Source: Bacteroidota bacterium (GTDB lineage Bacteria > Bacteroidota > Bacteroidia > UKL13-3). Taken from it: a stretch of DNA of 9,735 bases. The stretch's first letter is position 1; each line of letters opens with the position of its first letter. The DNA lies in contig CANHJJ010000054.1 of the NCBI GenBank assembly GCA_947460565.1, positions 1 through 9,735 on the forward strand, in the 5' to 3' direction. This document shows positions 7,560 through 9,735 of the stretch, one piece after another. The position numbers were made by a program, and so were the translations under genes. The notes below the pieces were generated by a model that had not been told where the DNA came from, ran no database searches, and worked only from the letters and a program-made list of their open reading frames with translations.

Positions 7560-9188
7560 ATGAACGGATTTTTTAAAGTACCTTCTCCAATTAATGAACC
7601 CATTTTAAACTATGCTCCAGGTAGCAAAGGGCGCAAAGACCTCAAAGATGCTTTGCAAGTAGCTCGTTCAATGGTTTTAGATATTCCAATGTATATTGGC
7701 TCAAATGAAGTTCGTAGTGATAAAACTGCTGAACTTCGTCCACCACATGATCATCAACATTTACTGGGTCGGTTCCATGTGAGTGATGCAAGTCATGTTA
7801 ACCAAGCAATTGATGCCGCTTTATCTGCTAAACCTAAATGGGAAGCATTAACATGGGAGCAAAGAGCTGCCATATTTTTAAGGGCAGCTGAGTTAATTGC
7901 TGGTCCTTATCGTGCTAAATTGAATGCAGCAACCATGCTAGGTCAATCAAAAAATGCTTTCCAAGCAGAGATTGATAGTGCTTGTGAGATTATAGATTTC
8001 TTGCGTTTCAACGTTCATTTTATGAGTCAAATTTATGCTGACCAACCTCAATCAGCCAAAGGTGTTTGGAACCGCTTGGAATACCGACCTCTTGAAGGAT
8101 TTGTTTATGCCTTAACTCCATTTAATTTTACAGCCATAGCAGGTAATTTACCTACAAGTGCAGCCATGATGGGAAATGTGGTGGTTTGGAAACCTTCAAA
8201 TACACAAGTATATAGTGCCAATGTTTTGATGGAAATTTTCAAAAAAGCGGGAGTTCCTGATGGCGTAATCAATTTGATTTATCCGAGTGGGCCAGTTGCT
8301 GGTGAGGTTATTTTTAACCATCCTGATTTTGCTGGTATTCACTTCACAGGTAGCACGGGTGTTTTCCAAGACATTTGGAAAACCATTGGAAATAATATCC
8401 ATAAATTTAAAACCTACCCGCGTATTGTTGGTGAAACAGGTGGTAAAGATTTTATCATCATGCATAAGTCTGCTTTGGTAGATGAGAGTGTTACTGCCAT
8501 TGTTCGTGGAGCTTTTGAATACCAAGGTCAAAAATGCTCTGCCGCCAGTCGTGTGTATATTCCAAGCAATTTATGGTCTGAAGTAAAAGAGAAGATGGTG
8601 AAAACCATCAAGACTTTCAGCATGGGACCAACTGAAGATTTTAGAAACTTTATCAACGCAGTAATTGATGAGAAATCATTTGACAAATTGGCTAAATACA
8701 TTGATGCTGCTAAGCAAGATAGTGAAGTAGAGATTATAGTAGGAGGGGGTTATGATAAATCTAAAGGTTGGTATATTGAGCCAACAGTAATCGTTACTTC
8801 GAACCCTAAATACACCACCATGTGTGAAGAGTTGTTCGGCCCAGTTTTGACTGTTTATGTATATGATGCAGATAAGTTTGAAGAGACTTTGGATATTGTA
8901 AATACAACATCTGAATATGCTTTAACAGGTGCTGTAATTGCTCAAGACAGATATGCTATTGAATTGGCAACATGGAAACTACGAAATGCAGCAGGTAATT
9001 TTTACATTAATGATAAATGCACAGGTGCTGTAGTGGGTCAACAACCATTTGGTGGTGCAAGAGGAAGTGGAACCAACGACAAAGCAGGTGCCATGCAAAA
9101 TTTAATGCGTTGGGTTAGCACCAGAACTATAAAAGAAACATTCGTGCCACCTACAAGTTACGAATATGATTTTATGAAGGAAGCTTAA
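7560..9188 (+). CDS. pruA: L-glutamate gamma-semialdehyde (delta-1-pyrroline-5-carboxylate) dehydrogenase
   Basis: A 542-residue cytoplasmic aldehyde dehydrogenase that oxidises glutamate 5-semialdehyde (in equilibrium with P5C) to glutamate with NAD+, the last step of proline breakdown and part of arginine/ornithine breakdown. Catalytic residues are present: Cys326 in GQKCSAASR (codon 8535), Glu292 in VGETGGKD (codon 8433), oxyanion Asn189 in PFNFTA and cofactor-site Lys211 in VVWKPSN. The nucleotide-binding turn is FTGSTGVF (262-269). The E-to-C spacing of 34 matches the superfamily. The long N-terminus with YAPGS resembles the eukaryotic-type ALDH4A1/TIGR01236 group rather than the PutA domain. 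I chose the ATG at 7560 because GFFKVPSPINEPILNYAPGS is the normal family start; the in-frame ATG at 7386 would give 600 residues with an unrelated tail. No proline dehydrogenase gene lies next to it in this window, so it may be encoded elsewhere. Confidence 0.93.
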   Translation: MNGFFKVPSPINEPILNYAPGSKGRKDLKDALQVARSMVLDIPMYIGSNEVRSDKTAELRPPHDHQHLLGRFHVSDASHVNQAIDAALSAKPKWEALTWEQRAAIFLRAAELIAGPYRAKLNAATMLGQSKNAFQAEIDSACEIIDFLRFNVHFMSQIYADQPQSAKGVWNRLEYRPLEGFVYALTPFNFTAIAGNLPTSAAMMGNVVVWKPSNTQVYSANVLMEIFKKAGVPDGVINLIYPSGPVAGEVIFNHPDFAGIHFTGSTGVFQDIWKTIGNNIHKFKTYPRIVGETGGKDFIIMHKSALVDESVTAIVRGAFEYQGQKCSAASRVYIPSNLWSEVKEKMVKTIKTFSMGPTEDFRNFINAVIDEKSFDKLAKYIDAAKQDSEVEIIVGGGYDKSKGWYIEPTVIVTSNPKYTTMCEELFGPVLTVYVYDADKFEETLDIVNTTSEYALTGAVIAQDRYAIELATWKLRNAAGNFYINDKCTGAVVGQQPFGGARGSGTNDKAGAMQNLMRWVSTRTIKETFVPPTSYEYDFMKEA

Positions 9189-9207
9189 AATAAAATATTT
9201 AAATAAT

Positions 9208-9238
9208 CATTAAGGGCAATCATTCATCGCCCTTAATG
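9208..9238 (+). terminator. hairpin after the P5C dehydrogenase gene, probable terminator
   Basis: CATTAAGGGC (9208-9217) pairs perfectly with GCCCTTAATG (9229-9238) around an 11-nt loop, starting 19 nt after the stop codon. The 4-bp GC core is modest and the downstream bases (catttataacg) are only partly T-rich, so termination may be incomplete. Position argues for a terminator; sequence support is moderate. Confidence 0.5.
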
Positions 9239-9260
9239 CATTTATAACGATTTCCGTGAA

Positions 9261-9280
9261 GTTGGGTGTTGCCACCCGAC
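9261..9280 (-). repeat. REP-like palindrome, copy 1 (minus orientation)
   Basis: GTTGGGTG (9261-9268), loop TTGC, CACCCGAC (9273-9280): an 8-bp stem with one T-G wobble. Read on the minus strand it is GTCGGG-TG-GCAA-CA-CCCAAC, the same plan and GCAA loop as the palindrome at 9305-9326, placed in inverted orientation 24 nt away. Too short and isolated to be a terminator by itself; no T-tract follows. Confidence 0.65.
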
Positions 9281-9304
9281 TAATAAATATAAAATATAGT
9301 GAAA

Positions 9305-9326
9305 TGTCGGGAAGCAATTCCCGACA
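9305..9326 (+). repeat. REP-like palindrome, copy 2 (plus orientation), in the leader of the Ldh2 gene
   Basis: TGTCGGGAA (9305-9313), loop GCAA, TTCCCGACA (9318-9326): a perfect 9-bp stem closed by a GNRA-type tetraloop. It ends 16 nt before the ATG at 9343, so it could fold in the mRNA leader. It shares GTCGGG, the GCAA loop and most of the closing arm with the inverted copy at 9261-9280. The AT-only-rich spacer between them (9281-9304) holds no gene. Confidence 0.7.
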
Positions 9327-9342
9327 ACACTAAAAGAATTCA

Positions 9343-9735
9343 ATGGATAATTATACAAAAAATCAACTCCATACTTTCACTAAAGAAGTTTTTATCAAAT
9401 GTGGAATGCCATTGGATGATGCCATTCAAGCCGCAGATGTGCTGTTAAGCGCAGATATGCGTGGCATTGATTCGCATGGTGTTGCTCGATTATCAGGGTA
9501 TGTGCGCTTGCATGAAGCTGGTAGAGCCAATATGAAAGCTAATTGGAAAATCATTCATCAAACTCCCTCAACGGCAACAATAGATGCTGACCAAGGATTG
9601 GGTTTGGTGGTAGCTCCACATGCTATGGATATTGCCATTGAGAAAGCCAAGCAAGTAGGAACAGGTTGGGTAGCTATTCAAAATAGCAATCACTTTGGAA
9701 TAGCGGCCTATCATGCCATGAAAGCCTTGCCACAT
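9343..9735 (+). CDS. Ldh2-family NAD(P)-dependent oxidoreductase (malate/L-lactate dehydrogenase type), 3' truncated
   Basis: The first 131 residues of a protein usually near 350 residues; the frame runs off the right edge. It has the family start: an N-terminal helical region, then ADMRGIDSHGVARLSGYV (37-54) with Ser44, His45, Arg49 and Tyr53, and later IQNSNHFGIAAYHA (112-125) with His117. From memory, these correspond to the substrate and catalytic residues described at about Ser43/His44/Tyr52/His116 in family members. The family is unrelated to classical lactate/malate dehydrogenases. It includes (S)-malate, L-sulfolactate, ureidoglycolate and 2,3-diketogulonate dehydrogenases and delta-1-piperidine/pyrroline-2-carboxylate reductases, so the substrate is open. 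The ATG at 9343 is preceded by a weak purine stretch (AAAAGAA) and a hairpin. It lies 154 nt after the P5C dehydrogenase gene and behind a probable terminator, so it is probably transcribed separately. Confidence 0.88.
   Translation, partial: MDNYTKNQLHTFTKEVFIKCGMPLDDAIQAADVLLSADMRGIDSHGVARLSGYVRLHEAGRANMKANWKIIHQTPSTATIDADQGLGLVVAPHAMDIAIEKAKQVGTGWVAIQNSNHFGIAAYHAMKALPH

Noticed and set aside
8196..8531. Open reverse-strand frame of 111 codons inside the P5C dehydrogenase gene
   Set aside because: It overlaps the NAD-binding and catalytic region of a well-supported enzyme on the other strand; the composition is that of an antisense shadow.
9261..9326. Reading the paired palindromes as a CRISPR array or an insertion-sequence end pair
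   Set aside because: There are only two copies in inverted orientation with a 24-nt spacer, no direct repeats, no transposase frame between them and no target-site duplication visible.

Overview
The window looks like a chromosomal segment from a member of the Bacteroidota. The evidence is AT-rich DNA, no Shine-Dalgarno sequences in front of the starts, a PorX-type two-component/PglZ regulator, and a SusC/SusD outer-membrane import pair. I cannot place it below phylum from sequence alone. No tRNA, rRNA, CRISPR array, insertion sequence or phage gene was seen.

Layout. (1) 1-1050, plus strand: the C-terminal two thirds of a PorX-like protein, cut by the left edge; its alkaline-phosphatase-fold (PglZ) metal-binding residues are all visible. 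(2) 1051-1171: a short intergenic region with a perfect 11-bp inverted repeat and a possible Bacteroidota-type promoter. (3) 1172-2632, plus strand: an APC-superfamily amino-acid permease of the CAT/YfnA type. It converges on the SusD gene across a strong bidirectional terminator (2651-2684). (4) 7285 down to 2703, minus strand: a two-gene operon, susC-like (TonB-dependent transporter) then susD-like (surface lipoprotein), 23 nt apart. (5) 7286-7559: a divergent AT-rich intergenic region. (6) 7560-9188, plus strand: a long-form delta-1-pyrroline-5-carboxylate (glutamate semialdehyde) dehydrogenase. (7) 9189-9342: three hairpins in a row, two of them forming an inverted pair of REP-like palindromes. 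(8) 9343-9735, plus strand: the start of an Ldh2-family NAD(P)-dependent 2-oxo/imino acid oxidoreductase, cut by the right edge.

How the genes may work together: the SusC/SusD pair has no glycoside hydrolase, sulfatase or sensor beside it. What surrounds it is an amino-acid permease, a proline/arginine catabolic enzyme, and an Ldh2-type enzyme whose family includes cyclic imino-acid reductases. A role in peptide or amino-acid uptake is therefore a reasonable inference, but it rests on context alone. Most of the window is ordinary, conserved Bacteroidota biology; I did not find a clearly new system. The least ordinary structure is the inverted REP-like pair at 9261-9326, where two stem positions differ between copies but pairing is kept.
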